DNA from: Marchantia polymorpha subsp. ruderalis | Taxonomy: Eukaryota; Streptophyta; Marchantiopsida; Marchantiales; Marchantiaceae | Assembly (NCBI GenBank): GCA_037833965.1 | Contig: AP031352.1 | Location: 4,816,501 to 4,880,500, forward strand | DNA length: 64,000 nucleotides | Reading direction: 5' to 3' | Shown: positions 1 to 12,330 of the stretch, one piece after another | How the letters are laid out: every line of letters begins with the position of its first letter | Numbering within the stretch: the stretch's first letter is position 1 | Made by a program: the position numbers and the translations under genes | Notes under the pieces: model-generated | Seen by the model: the letters and a program-made list of their open reading frames with translations, nothing else | Database searches by the model: none | Told to the model about the DNA's origin: nothing

Positions 1-2404
1 CGATGGTAACAACTGATGTAAATCTCGGATCGAAGGCTACTTGACGACGACGAGGAAGCAGATAGTGAGAAAATGGAGGGGCGTGAAAAAATTCTAATTG
101 TGCTGGTGGTCAATCCTGTGAACCCGGAACTGACCTCAGGTCAAAGACGAGTTAGTAACGATTTCGCGTTCGAGGAAATTAGTGGTCCCGCACTTGCATT
201 TGCAAGTAGGGAGCAAAAAGGTCGAGATTCGCCATGACTAGAAAGATAGCTCGTTAATCTTGATCACGCATTGTGTGCACTTGTCCACGTGAAGGACAGA
301 TCCTGCTAGCATCTGAGAAGCTCCAGTTGGAGAGGAAATATGTTACTCAGCGACCGGACAGAGGACAGCCTTTGAGGTCCTCAAATTGTAAGTACTGTAG
401 AATTTGAGCGACACTTGCAGATGGTGCAGGACTGTCAGGTACCACCAGTCCTCGGGTCTCATTCTCATACCTGCCTTCTGCCTCTCTTGACGGCGGATTG
501 GAGTCGTCAGTCTCTTTTCCTGCACTATATATCAGTGTCACCGTGTTCTGTTGGTGACCAGGATTCCCCGATGCAGTATCTCAAGGATAGGCACGGATGG
601 AGGAAAAGGTATGGGCTTGAATCCCGGTGGGCCCAATGGGAGCGGAGGAGAAGGGAATTCCGCAGTATTTCCTTAGAGAGCAATTAGAGCGGCAGTTCGA
701 TCGATTCACTCCCTTCTCCCGAACTATCGTAGAAAGACGAGCGTAGAAGTCATGACAAAATCTATCCTCAGTCCCAGAATTCCGGTAAGAAGTCGCAAGC
801 GATCGGACGAAATCTGATTCTTTGTAATGCTCACCGGGATTGTCGTTAGGAAATCGCTTGATGCTGACGGCAGTTTGGAGAAGCCGCATTAATTGCGAGT
901 TCAAATTCTAATCTCTCCGTTTGAGGCTGTAATATGGTTTCCACATATCAAGATATATAGTCGATCGTGGTCAGTGGGGCCACAAGGACGCGCAAGGCTG
1001 ATGGTGCTTGCTCGTACATACGTAAGCGTATCATAAGACTCTCCGATGAATGATGAGGTTTCGAAAGCCGCTGAATCGTCCGCACCAGTCTGAGAGCTTC
1101 CTTCGATTTTTCTCAAGGTAATACACGAACTGCAATCGAAGTTCGGATACAGAATCTGTCTGCTGCTGGTTCACACGAGGTCTTAGCTGTGGTGATTGTC
1201 CATCCCTCAGTGTAGCAATGACGAATTAAGGTCATAGTTGCTAGCTTTCTGACGATTTCCAATCTGTTCTAGCACAATGCAGATATCCTTGAGGTTCGAA
1301 TTTCTGGCGAAGACAAACATTACACAGAAGGGAGACAGGCTTGTCGACTTTTATCGGGCGATCTGTGGTGTCCTTGCTTTGGAAGCCTTAGGCAAGCTTT
1401 CGCAGAGATGATAACCAAACATGCTCACTCTACATCCTTGTGATATAAACCGTTGTTTAGTTTTCGTTGATCCATTCTCGGAGAGGATTTCAGCACTCAA
1501 AAATCATAGCACTCTCTCCCTGGACAACCCTCGAGCTCTTGATCTTCCTAGACGGGATTGCCATTTCTAGGTCTGATTCAGACTCGTCTGACTTACCTGC
1601 ATGTAGCTTCTCACAGTTCATCTCAAGCTGTTGCTTACAGAATGGTCTAAGTTGGTGCTCTCATGATAGAAGACCCGCTCGCTCGCTCGCATCTGGGACT
1701 CATGGTAAACCAGAATTTAGCCTTAGAAGGAGTCCATCCTTATTTTAGTAATGTTAGGAATCTTCTGAAGTGAAGTGCAGTACTCTCAAACTTGCTTACA
1801 AGAGAAATGCAGGGGCCGCCTCTTTCAATCTTTAACATCTGACCAGTTTCCATTTCAAACATGTCCAAGCCTTCTCAATAGTCCTTCAGATCTTCTAATC
1901 GAAACTTCAGGTCCTCTATCTTCATTCTAGCATTCTAGCTTCTCGGCATCAGTATTGAGCAATCGACGATCCCTACGCGCTTATGCATAGCAAAGAGGAG
2001 ATTCGGAGCTCTCTACGAGCATGCAGCAGGTACAAGCATCGTCAACAACCCGAGCACGTTCAGAGGCAGTCGAAGCGGAACAGTATAGAAACGCCTTCAA
2101 TATTCACAGGTGGGTTATGTTCGATCGAGGAGAATTACATGAGAATCATGCTAGGTTCAGAAACTCTTTGATTTACTAAGTAGACGTGCTAGCCAAATTT
2201 GATAGAAGAGTCTGATCATGAGGCATGATCTGATCCTAGGTCATCTTTGCCTGTTAATGCAAGAATGGAGTTTACCCTTTTGGCAAGGACTTTCCTGGAA
2301 TCTCACGCACTTATTTTGCTATTTTGTGTTCAGAGGTAGACGTCGAAACCAGTCCTTGATGTACAAAGTACAACACTTGAGATTCTTGAGCAGTACAGAT
2401 TTTG
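1..2404. other. Upstream region of the bHLH gene, no gene recognised
   Basis: No frame here shows a recognisable protein family, and the open frames are short and overlap on both strands. The right part presumably holds the promoter and 5' UTR of the bHLH gene that starts at 2405. No TATA box or splice junction can be assigned with confidence. Confidence 0.4.
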
Positions 2405-4684
2405 ATGGAAAGAATCGAAGCCGGAGTAGAGATGTCTTCCTTCAATTTCCACGGTGGAGATTTCTGTCAGTCTGAGATGGGTGCATATGCTGATCAAGAA
2501 GATCAGGACATACGAGCGGAGATGCAGGCGATCACTGATCCAGGTCTGAACAATGTACTACTTGGTCTATCGGATGCGCTGGACACAATACCACGATCTC
2601 GCTACGTCGGGCTTACATTAGGAGATCTTCCATTGACGAACATGAATGGATCCGGATCGGAGAATTTCAATGCCAACCGTGCAATGTCGGATCAGCAGAA
2701 CATGGCCAACCATGATCATCCTCCAGACGGGCTTTCGTTCCCAGTGGACGCTTCGCACCGACAGGGCGAGAATGATAACCATCTCGCTATGCAGGAGATT
2801 AGAATGATCCATCAGTCGGAACTGGAGAATGAACAGCAGCAGGAGCGGGAACAGCAGCATCATCAACATCATCAACATCATCAACTCATGACCGAAAATG
2901 GTCCTACAGACGCCTTTCATGAACAGTCCTCTGAAACAAAAAATTGTCCAGGCTACAGTTATGACCAGAAGAGTGGAGGGCATGGATTTATGACGGCCTG
3001 GGAAGAGAGTGTGAAATACATGGAAGATTTGCGGCAGCTGCAGGAATTACAAGCTCAGCAACAGCCTCGTGCTCAGCCAATTGCAAATAGAGTACAGCCC
3101 AACAACGACATTTTCAGCTTGGAGAACTTGGGAGGACTCTCTGCTGGAATTCAAGCTTTCAACAGCTTCTCTGAGCTCGAAAAAATCAGTGAAGGGCATG
3201 ATCTAAAAGACAAGTTGCCTGCGGAAGTCTTCAATCTTCTTCAGCAGCCTTCGCATTCAATAAGTCCTTCATGTTCTACTGGGCTAGCATTTGCCTCGAG
3301 TTCTGGATCAGTGTATCCATCGGTCTCAAATTTCAAAAGACCCACTGGGCCAGTGAACTCTTGTCATGTGCATGTTCCGATGCCAAATCCACATGGTTAT
3401 CAGCTAATGGACAGGGGGACAAATTCGAGTCTCTTCGGTGGTAATGGTATACAAGCTCCTGCAGTGGCATATCCAGGGCCTTTTACAAAGCTCTTAAATT
3501 ACAACAATGTTCCAGGAGGTAGCTCAAGAAATTATTCCAAGATCTTCAATTACAACTCTCCTGCAGCTAGTGGCCCTGGGTTTTTTCCTACAGATCTTCC
3601 CCCAACCAAATCTGGTTCCAATGTCGATCTGCTGCAGCTGGAGTATGGTCATAACGAGGAGCTTCAAGATGTTTTTGGTGCTGCTCAAATGACAGCACCA
3701 TCTCACTTCTTGCCTGAGATACCAAGACGTACTAAAAGCGCTTCTGGAAGGCTAACTAACGAAGCTGAGCAAAAACCACTGCACCATTTTGCCACAGAGA
3801 GACAAAGACGGGAACATTTGAACGAGAAGTATCAGACCCTGCGATCTTTGGTTCCAAACCCTACTAAGGTCCGTCTACATCCTTGGAATTTTTTATTAGA
3901 TCTTAGGTCTGCTCTTGTACTTCTTCGCTATCTCTTCTAGTATATGCATATGCATTCTGATATAAAGTTATCCTCATTGTTTGTTGTATGTCCATGCCTG
4001 TAGGCTGATCGAGCTTCCATTGTCTCAGATGCTATCAATAGAATACATGATCTGAAAAAAGAAGAAGAAGGTTTGATGGATGAAAAGAAAAACAGACAAC
4101 TTCGGAGACAATTGAGGCTTGAGATGAGAGCCAATGGAAAACGTCAGAGAGCTGAGGAATCCGAAACAGCTGTCAAAGAAGACGGAGAAAGCTTGTGTCT
4201 GAAAGCACTGTGGAGCAAAAAGGTTTCCAAACATGGGACGGAGATCGAAGTTCGCATAGTTTGTGATGAGGTGGATATCCACATCAGGCAGAAACATATG
4301 CCCCGATTTCTTATCCGAGTAATAACAGCCGTAGAAAGAGGGCTGAAGCTTGAAATCCTTGATGGAACTGGCGGTGTTATCCACAATTGTGATGTTTACA
4401 GATTCAAACTGAAGGTAATATATCTTCATCTGAGAGACTCTGGACATATGAAAAACTGGAACCCAGGTTCTATTTTCTGTCCTCCTGAAAACAGTACATC
4501 TTGCTGTATATTTCAAGTTCTAGTAGCTCTCGAGTTTCTACTCGAGTAGCTTGTATCTGGAACAGTTTTTTGTTAATAGTTTTGACTATAAAGTGTACTT
4601 TTTTGCCAGATTCAAGGAGATTCGTGCGCTTTCATGGGAGTAATCATGGCGAAACTTCTAGAGATATTGGATACGGTTTTCTGA
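2405..4684 (+). CDS. bHLH transcription factor, TIP2/EAT1 (bHLH10/89/91)-like
   Basis: Three exons can be joined in frame: 2405-3868, 4004-4414 and 4610-4684, giving about 649 residues. Both introns are GT-AG. Exon 1 encodes a long Gln/His-rich N-terminal region, with a CAT/CAA-rich run near 2866-2886 giving His-His-Gln repeats, and ends inside the bHLH domain. The basic region (ATERQRREHLNEKYQ) and loop (LVPNPTK) lie at about residues 460-488, and helix 2 (ADRASIVSDAINRIHDL) opens exon 2. The C-terminus (about 560-645) resembles the ACT-like dimerisation fold found after the bHLH in the Arabidopsis bHLH10/89/91 and rice TIP2/EAT1 group. Those proteins act in the nucleus in tapetum and pollen-wall programmes; a spore or sporangium role here is inference. 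The ATG at 2405 is the first in frame; a second Met at 2432 is also possible. Confidence 0.9.
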
Positions 4685-6089
4685 AGAACGATTCTACTCT
4701 CACTCCTATTTGCAAAAGCATATAACTCAAGGAGCTTCCAGGAATTTGAAACCTCAGGATCATGCACTTTAAAAGCCTGAATTGGTTTCTGTGATCTATT
4801 CTGATGATTTATATTCTATAAATAAATATTTGGTACTAGTACTGGTTCACAAGATGCAGGATCCTGGAAGCATTTTTTGTACAGATGGTCATATTGGCAT
4901 TTGGATCTTAGTATAAAGATTCTTGCTCAAATGGTCTGCGGACTGGATGACAGCAGTACCAGGAAAGATAAATTATGCTCGACATGTAAACGTCAGTCTA
5001 TCTGCGTTTTTAAAAATTCTAAAGTTTGACAATAAATCCACTTTATACTCAATTTCTTGCTTCAGTAATTTCTTGCCATTGAAATATGAACGATTATGGT
5101 GCCCTCGTCCTTTTACAACTAGTAAAGTCCCTATTTTAACTTATATTGAATCTTTACAAAGGTCGTATTTCCTCAAAGTTGCAGAAAAATATTTCTTTTG
5201 AAAGATCAAGACAAGATCGACCTGCTAGTGTGTTTGCTTCATCCAATTTCGTACATTTTGAATTTAAAAAGCTATCAAATAAAAACTTATATTGGAGAGC
5301 GTGTACATCTGAGTAATAGTATTTCAACTTCATTACATGAAAATTGAAATTTTCAAATTATGGACTATTTGTACGCCAAATCTGCAAATTTTATATATGC
5401 AGGACATCTAAATGCCAGGCGGATGTATTTTACATCTTGTTATCTTAGTAGTCAATGAGGGCTCATCGGAATATCTACAGTAAGAAGGTTTTATTTAACG
5501 TAGTCAAAGTAAATTCTCTAGTTTGGGATTGAAAAGATTTTCATAGTAGGTCTAAGCTTCCATTGATAGCCAAACAAGTCCAGAATATTCTTTTGGTAAT
5601 TAGAGTATCTTTTAGCCTCCAAGTCAGGACTAAACTGCATTCATACATCACCAAAAACAAAAATGATTTTAATATTGCTCGGATTTTTGGCTTAAGTAGC
5701 TTCAGGTCTACTAAGGATAAAATTGTGGTTCAATTTCTCTTCTTTGGAGTTTGATTCCCAAGCTCTGACTTTCAAATTCTTTATTAAATAGTAGCATCCA
5801 TGGTTTGAAAAGACTCACTTCTTGTTGATTGTAACCAGCTAAATTAAGGACAAACTGGAATTATTTGGAACGTTTACCATTTGAGATATTGATGCTGATA
5901 ACACTGAATATTTAAAATATTGTACAATAGATTTCTTGCTACATCTACGAGTCGAGATAGTAGAAAAATAATACTTTTGATGTGCTTTAACTTGAATTTG
6001 TATGGAAATAGCAAACCATTAACTGATGCTATGATTCAATAGCTTTTGTATTTCTAACAAAAATTAACAAATGAACCTGACTCTCACAG
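4685..6089. other. 3' flank and intergenic AT-rich DNA
   Basis: Downstream of the bHLH stop the sequence becomes AT-rich. It probably contains the 3' UTR (TAAATAAAT-type signals near 4820) and then unremarkable spacer. No coding sequence, RNA gene or repeat was recognised. Confidence 0.5.
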
Positions 6090-6171
6090 GCGGACGTGCC
6101 GGAGTGGTTAACGGGATTGACTCGAAATCAATTGGGCTTTGCCCGCGCAGGTTCGAATCCTGCCGTCCGCG
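6090..6171 (+). tRNA. trnS-CGA: tRNA-Ser (anticodon CGA)
   Basis: A complete class II cloverleaf can be folded. The acceptor stem GCGGACG (6090-6096) pairs with CGTCCGC (6164-6170), with discriminator G at 6171. The anticodon stem ATTGA/TCAAT encloses loop CTCGAAA, giving CGA, which reads UCG serine codons. A long variable arm (about 6133-6146) precedes the T arm with GTTCGAATC (B box, 6151-6160). No intron is present. A run of five T follows at 6173-6177 as a Pol III terminator. CCA is not encoded, as expected for a nuclear gene. Confidence 0.97.
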
Positions 6172-6172
6172 C

Positions 6173-6177
6173 TTTTT
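6173..6177 (+). terminator. Pol III terminator of tRNA-Ser
   Basis: Five consecutive T residues two bases past the tRNA 3' end, the standard RNA polymerase III stop signal. Confidence 0.8.
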
Positions 6178-8576
6178 CTTGCTGAAATCGACATCCATTG
6201 CTTATACTTTCCACATAAAGCTTTGCACCATTCAACATTCATTCTATTTTTTGAAGTGAAAACCATACGCATACTGATATAAGTTATACGTTGAGTCAAA
6301 AGAGCTGGTTCAACGTGTAGGAAGGTTTTTTACAGTCTATGCAATGCAGAACCTTCTTAATCAATGCAAATCTTCTATACTCCTCTGCTCACATCATCTC
6401 ATTGCACTACTTCTTTCCTTGACCAAATATTCCCTTTTCCGTCTATGCGCTTCTTCGATATAATATTGCTCGGAGTTTTAATAACTTTTATACCATAAAC
6501 TGATGCAATGAGTCAGTAGTTTTTTCTTCTAAAGGTAGAACAATCTGAGAAGAGCGAAATTTATGAAGCTTAATAAATATCAGATTGTTAAATCTCAACT
6601 TGAACAGTGATAAAGCTAGGGACAACAACAGTCCGAGGGAAAGACTATGCTATAATTCTGAACATCTTTAGAGCATTGTAATACGGGAGACTTAGTTTTT
6701 AGGAGCATGAGGATTCTTTGTCGAAGCACTAGATGTGCTCGGATAGCTATGTATGTGAAGTTTCTCTCATTAGATACATGATGTGCCAATCATCAAGCAT
6801 GTGACTGTATGGAGGGAACGGAAGTCCCACAATCTAGAATCAATACTTCTACGTGCCACACGAGTTCTTTCTGGGATTTTTCAAAACAAACCTTCCACTC
6901 GACTTCAAGAATTGTTTCAAGTAAAGTGATAGACCACGAGTGTCAAGGATAGATCTATCTCAAAGATATAAGAAAACAAAAATTTGTTAATTGCATCTCT
7001 AACCTGCCACAGTTCGGAGTAAGACTACCCACCCACCAGCTTCAGACTCTGCTGACTCCTATATGAGATGGCCCCCTTCACAACCCTACCTTGTTCTCCA
7101 AGTATAACTTCCTTCCTCATGTTTCCTCTTGCTGCGCTGAACCCACTTGTAAAAGAACTCCCTAGCTTTTTCCTTTCTCTCTTCTTGAGCTCCGCTAATT
7201 CTCAGATACAGAAACTTTTCCACCAGTATGGCTATTTCAACATTGGGGACAATATTTTTTTCATTTTTCTCACTTGTGCGTGCACAGCTTGCTCTCCTCT
7301 TGGCTGCACTCCCAGGACAGAGAAATTCTGTTTGGTATGCGGTTTTAGTGTTGGTTCGCTTCACAACTATACTCCTGTAAAACCAATGCATAGCATACTT
7401 GGCTTGGCTGTGCTTGCCTCTTGGTGCCTCTTGGTGCCTCTTGGCTGCTCCAAATTCTACACTCACTTCGGAATTCGTGTCTTGTATACTGCTTCCTTGA
7501 AGGTATTTTTTTTGCACAAGGTACTTATATCGCATTCATCTCTGGTTCATTTGCTTCTATGTTCGTATACACGTCGTCTCTCATTTCCCCATCCTTTCGC
7601 TAGCTGGCTGATTCAACTCGAACTGACTCCATTCCAAAGTCTACAGAGGGTAGGCTTCATGATCAGTCTAGATAATGTCCGTGATTTCCTATAGATACCA
7701 AGATTGAGGAAAAACTTTGCACAATGGACGGCAAGGTATGGTCGGAATTTTTATGTAATGACCTCAATGAGACTCCTCACTCATGAGTCTGAATTGCAAC
7801 CCTCAGCTTGGACTCTCTGGGAATATTTAAGTCCAATTTTTTACTCAATTTTCCAAGATTGAAAATTTCACGCAAACCACAATATGAAAGTGCTTTGATC
7901 CACGGAGACTTAACATATTTCTCTCATCCGCTGACATCGATCAGTCAGGTCACTCCGCAGTTTCCACCATTCGATCCTCTCAGAACACACATATTCACAA
8001 ATAAAGCACCTGCCTATATACGTGAGCAGGTTCAGAAACTACATCTATTTCAAGTGGCCCGCTGGTCAGCTCACAGTCAACTTACTCCAGCTTCCAGAGG
8101 GCCCAATTTGACATCCAGTGAGCTTTATCGCCCATGTTTGATAAAAAATACCACAACTGATAAAATTTCATGCTTCATATGTCGTATTTCTGCACTTTGA
8201 ACTCCCAGGTCAGAAGAAAGGCTCGGAGGCTCGGAGTTCACAATGATTTGCAGAAAAGTTTACAGTTCCATGTGTACAGTTGCATGATATCTAAAATTAA
8301 AACGGAATAAATATGAATTTCCGGTCTTTCAAAGAAGTACGCAGTAACCGGGCATGGACTTTGTCCACCATAAGTGGGAAGATACCTACCTCACTCGGCA
8401 AGTCAGAACTATTCAAAGAGCCATTCATGGAAGGTGATACTGTAGGCACTGATAAAATCATTGAGACCACTAAGTCAGTCTCAGGTCCTGGTAAACTTTT
8501 GTGCGAGGAGTAACTTGAATTAACTATCACCTGTTACCATCAAATGTAGGTAACCATAAGGTTCATCTCTCTTTTT
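6178..8576. other. Intergenic region, no gene recognised
   Basis: Several open frames occur, the longest being 208 codons at 7068-7694. Their translations are low in complexity, lack known domains, and are mirrored by an open frame on the other strand. A short direct repetition of a CTCTTGGTGC-type unit lies near 7418-7440. I see no supported gene. Confidence 0.4.
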
Positions 8577-9095
8577 AATGCAAGAGCTGTAGCTAGATAC
8601 ATGGTCTACACATTTTACGTTCAGAGCCCGGGAATTCTCTCCTGGGTTTGACAGCCAAAGACCCGAACATAGTCAAGATGAGGGTCGACACGGAGACTAC
8701 TCTCTCCTGAGTGCACTCTTTTGCGAGGTGATCTCCAAGCTACTGACTAGTAAGGATGTGGTAGGTTCCAAGGCCGAGAAGCTTGGGAAAGTTTCGAACA
8801 TTTACGAAGATCACGAGCCAAAATGGGATCAACTTCTTGGGATCGGTACTTCTTTTCATTGCAGACATATTTCATGCTGCTACGATATATTCACCCCGCC
8901 AATTCAGCAGAAGAAGCTTTCTTCACGAACAGACCTCATATTCGTTCTTGATACTAAGCTTTACATGCTAGACCCGCAAGGCAGAAGATTATTGAAGTAC
9001 CAGCGGCATCAGACTGGTCAATGCTCCAGAGAACACAAGGTGCCCTTGGGGATGCTCACACTCACTGCAAGTCAACCATGCGATTCCTTGTGAAT
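8577..9095 (+). pseudogene. Phi-class GST pseudogene (exon 2 copy)
   Basis: This stretch aligns with the second exon of the GST gene at 19537-20012, beginning at its splice junction and running past its stop into the 3' flank. Shared landmarks include GAATTCTCTCCTGGGTT (8632), the helix LGKVSNIYEDH (about 8780-8820), the ADIF block in a shifted frame (about 8865), the CAGACC block (about 8931) and CAGACTGGTC (about 9011). The conserved protein segments fall in different frames, so at least two indels break it. No counterpart of exon 1, with the catalytic Ser region, was found upstream. It is a decayed partial duplicate in the opposite orientation to the intact gene. Confidence 0.8.
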
Positions 9096-10586
9096 GGTTC
9101 GTCTATCAGCTAAGCCTAAACGGTTCACAGGTTTTGAGCTTTCTAATCCATTCACGAGGCGATCAAAACGTGAGACGATTTTTAGTACATTTATTGTGGA
9201 TGCTCCGGTATAAGCAGCTGACTCAGTTTGAAACAACAGTCCTCTCCATTAACGATTGTTAGTGGAGAGGGCCTATTCATCTGGCTTAACGTAATTCTGC
9301 CACTTTCTATTTCGATGTGAAATGTCACTACGATGTGAATCCGTCTATACGCGCAACTTCAGATCTCTGCGCCACTGGACGGGAGAGATACGAAGAGATG
9401 GCGACGCAAGGGACAGGAGCCTAATATGGAAGCAGACCCGTCGCGAGAATGCCACAATTAACTCCGAGCTTCACCAAAATGTCAATACAATGACGTGGAA
9501 TCACCACCGAAAACCTCGTTATTGACACATGTCAAGTGCGGAGCTCGCTTTGCACCCACCAGCCTTCATGAACGTGACCTATGCGGCTTTCATGGAGGAT
9601 GCAGAGAGTATCGAGTCTAATATTCTCCTCTTTTTAGAACATCAGATAATATTGCGCTGCATGGACCGAGGACAGAACTTTTCTCTATGTCCCCAACTTA
9701 TTTCTCTTCAAAAATAAGAACAAAAATTGATAGATTTTCAAATCTTCAGCAAGTGTCAGATCTAAAACAAGCGATACACGTTTCTCTGACTTATTGCATT
9801 GTTCATGAGTTTTTTAACATAATAGAAAGTTCCATGTCTTTTTCATTAAAATTGCCCTGAAGCTCTTCCTTGCTTCTAGTTGAAAATGTAGAAAAAAATT
9901 TGAATTAAAGCCTGATTCCACTGATATATTCAAGATACATTTTATGAACGAATTTTAATATCAATATATCTATATGGACACCTTTTTCGAAAATCTTACA
10001 TTGATGAGTCCATCACCGATAATTATCTCTTTAATTATCCATAACTAATTTGAACTTAGATAGCATTATTCATAACATAAACTATAACTTATTAGCCCTC
10101 GGCTATACTCCTAAAAAACTAAAAATCAAAATATAATTAATGGTTCGTATCTTCATCGGATTTTGAGATCAATATTATCTGTTGAATTATTTTTATCATA
10201 CTCAATTTCCACATAACCTGCAATCAGCAACTTAAACTAACAACCTAAATTTTGACTGGTCTTTTATCTGGTGCTAGAATTATTTCAAATCGAATGAATC
10301 TTCGTACCATTTTTGTTAACGGTAATTGTTATTCAAAATCAAATTTATAGGATTTGCATTACTTTTTAAGGTTTTGAACCGAAACGAGCTGATATTCAAT
10401 AAATTAATTTGGCTCTCGAGAAGTCTTATAAAGAAACTTTTTTATTATCTCTGAAAATAAAACATTGTTGAAGCATTCGGTAAACTAATGGAACATCCAA
10501 GTCAATTTTGTTCTCACTCCACGTAGAAGAACTTAGATTTAAGAGAAGAGACTATATTATTCAAAGTATACTGACGAATGGCATGA
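9096..10586. other. Intergenic, strongly AT-rich from about 9720
   Basis: No coding family or RNA gene was recognised. The part from about 9720 to 10560 is very AT-rich and lacks sizeable open frames. Confidence 0.5.
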
Positions 10587-10659
10587 GCCGCCCTAGCTCA
10601 GTTGGTAGAGCGCAAGGCTCTTAACCTTGTGGTCGGGGGTTCGAGCCCCCCGGGCGGCG
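10587..10659 (+). tRNA. trnK-CUU: tRNA-Lys (anticodon CUU)
   Basis: A 73-nt cloverleaf. The acceptor stem GCCGCCC (10587-10593) pairs with GGGCGGC (10652-10658), with discriminator G at 10659. The D arm contains TAGCTCAGTTGGTAGAGC, the anticodon stem CAAGG/CCTTG encloses loop CTCTTAA (anticodon CTT), and the T arm contains GGTTCGAGCCC. It decodes AAG lysine codons. There is no intron and no encoded CCA. The nearest T-run downstream is a modest TTTT about 13 nt on. Confidence 0.97.
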
Positions 10660-11629
10660 TTTGTAACTCACATTTTGCCGCTCCTCTGATTACAAGATTT
10701 TGTACGTCGGGGTTATCTCCTTGTTGGCTTCCACGTCGCGCCAATAGCTGATTACATCATTGCAAGAGTAAAATCCTCGGAAACCAACTCTAAGTACACG
10801 TTAAAGTTAAATCGCTGCTGAAGAATCCTCCATTCAACTTATAGCAAGTGAGTACTGAGCCCCAAGGTCGACGTAGCATTGTGAAATATGGAGTTGGCAT
10901 GAGCCAAGCGATGTAGATATTTGCAATAATTGATACTCATCATGTCAGCTACTCGTCTGCATTACCAGAGGATGCGATGGTCTTCTGCTGAATGGTGACG
11001 AGGAGAGTGGGAGGGAATTCAACTAATTTTACGCAGAGCTAAACGTCATGTGAGTACAGTAAAAAGCATGCTTTGTACACTGAATACAGTCTTGTCTGAC
11101 TGTCCCTATGCTAACAACTATCATGAAGTCCTCTAAATAACAATTTATCTCCACAGAAAGAGAAAATGACGAAGAACTCTCATTGACCGCATATGCGGTG
11201 GGCCGCCAGAGTGTCAACACACCATGTAGACAGAGTTTCATTGTAGGTCATTTCAGATGCGCTGACATGTGTGCAAAATGCTATCCTAGAAGGTTGATTC
11301 GACTATTCCTTATACTGATTTGACTTGACCTGCTTGTTCTGACCTTCTCCAGTGCTTTCCGTTGGCCTTTGCCAAATGATTTATTTTTTAGGCGCCTTAC
11401 ACGGTATAAGTTATACCGTGACGCCATGTGGGCTGTTCTACCTCAGTTAAAGCACGTATAGTTCCTAAACGGATTTTCACCTCGGTTTAGACTTAGCAAT
11501 AGGCTAAGTCCTGACCTCGATTACGCTGTTTCGGCAGACCACGGTTCGCAGGTAGTCAAGTTGAAAGTTAAAGTGAGCTATTGAAATTTGGTGTGGGACC
11601 TATACATGCCAATGCTGAAGTTAGCCCAA
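10660..11629. other. Intergenic region with a short palindrome
   Basis: No gene was recognised. A 21-nt palindrome (arms of 10, spacer of 1) lies at 11400-11420 (CACGGTATAA and its complement). Confidence 0.4.
11400..11420. repeat. Perfect 10-bp inverted repeat, 1-nt spacer
   Basis: CACGGTATAA at 11400-11409 is followed by G and then the exact reverse complement at 11411-11420. It could form a small hairpin or cruciform. No function is assigned. Confidence 0.7.
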
Positions 11630-12330
11630 ATCCACACCTCTTGTAGCGTTTTGGATCAGCCACCCAAGGCGATCCTGCAGTGAGTTTCTCATCTTTCTCA
11701 TCAGCATTGTGACTTAGTCTGGCTCTGGAACCTCACATCCAGCTTCGATCATGTCATTAACCATCGCTCAGAACTTGGCGATGTGTCTCTGACTATTGGC
11801 ATACGACTTCATCTCTATGAGTTCAAAGTCTCTCAGCATGTCCACGATACAGAACGCATCGTAGTATACATACAATGCATCCCTCGGACCGAGAAGACAT
11901 AGATGTCTTCTCGGTCCGAAGCCTGTTCCTGGTAGGCCATGCTATACACAGAACGAACTCAACGTAACACTTCTCTTCAGCCCATCTCCACATGATGAAC
12001 ACTTGTTGCTGCCCTCGAAATTCAGGCTAATTAGCCGCTGCTCTTAAATATGGCTGAGGATGACCTCCTTCTAAGATCCCACAAGCTTTTTTATTCCCGA
12101 ATTACTGCCTCCCTCCGATCATGTACATATTCCTGAGGTCCAGGACGGGGCTGAATAGGAGGAGGCGGACCTGGTGGGAGCGGAGGACGATGACCACAGC
12201 CACGAGAATACAAGCTCACTGATTTCCTTTTACTGAATAACTCAATTCCAGTTCGGTCACTTTGAAGGTCTTATAATCTTGCTGCCCGAGAAAACTTTTG
12301 TATATCTCAGTAGGTGTCCCTATCGTCCAG
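11630..12330 (-). mobile_element. Decayed retroelement gag-like remnant
   Basis: On the minus strand around 11860-11740 a translation with stops gives a stretch (LLRDFELIEMKSYANSQRHI, then a KF.AMVNDMIEAG block) that resembles the conserved helical part of Ty1/copia-type gag (UBN2-like). It continues past a stop into an EVPEPD..TMLM segment. The flanking parts on both sides are broken by many stops. No LTR, protease or RT was found near it. The assignment rests on motif resemblance only. Confidence 0.35.
11885..11918. repeat. Perfect 16-bp inverted repeat, 2-nt spacer
   Basis: CGGACCGAGAAGACAT at 11885-11900 is followed by AG and its exact reverse complement at 11903-11918. The arms are GC-rich for the region and would form a very stable hairpin. 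It lies inside the decayed gag-like remnant and may be a later insertion footprint or an inverted duplication. Confidence 0.9.

Noticed and set aside
581-1116. Two adjoining minus-strand frames upstream of the bHLH gene
   Set aside because: No domain, no plausible splice joining, and overlapping frames on plus.
7068-7694. 208-codon open frame on plus, with a long antisense frame
   Set aside because: Low-complexity, Leu/Phe/Ser-rich translation without domains; repeated CTTGGTGCCT words explain part of it; no splice or homology support.
8297-8530. Overlapping 77- and 66-codon frames next to the GST relic
   Set aside because: Neither resembles GST exon 1 or another family; considered as the missing exon and discarded because no thioredoxin-like motif is present.
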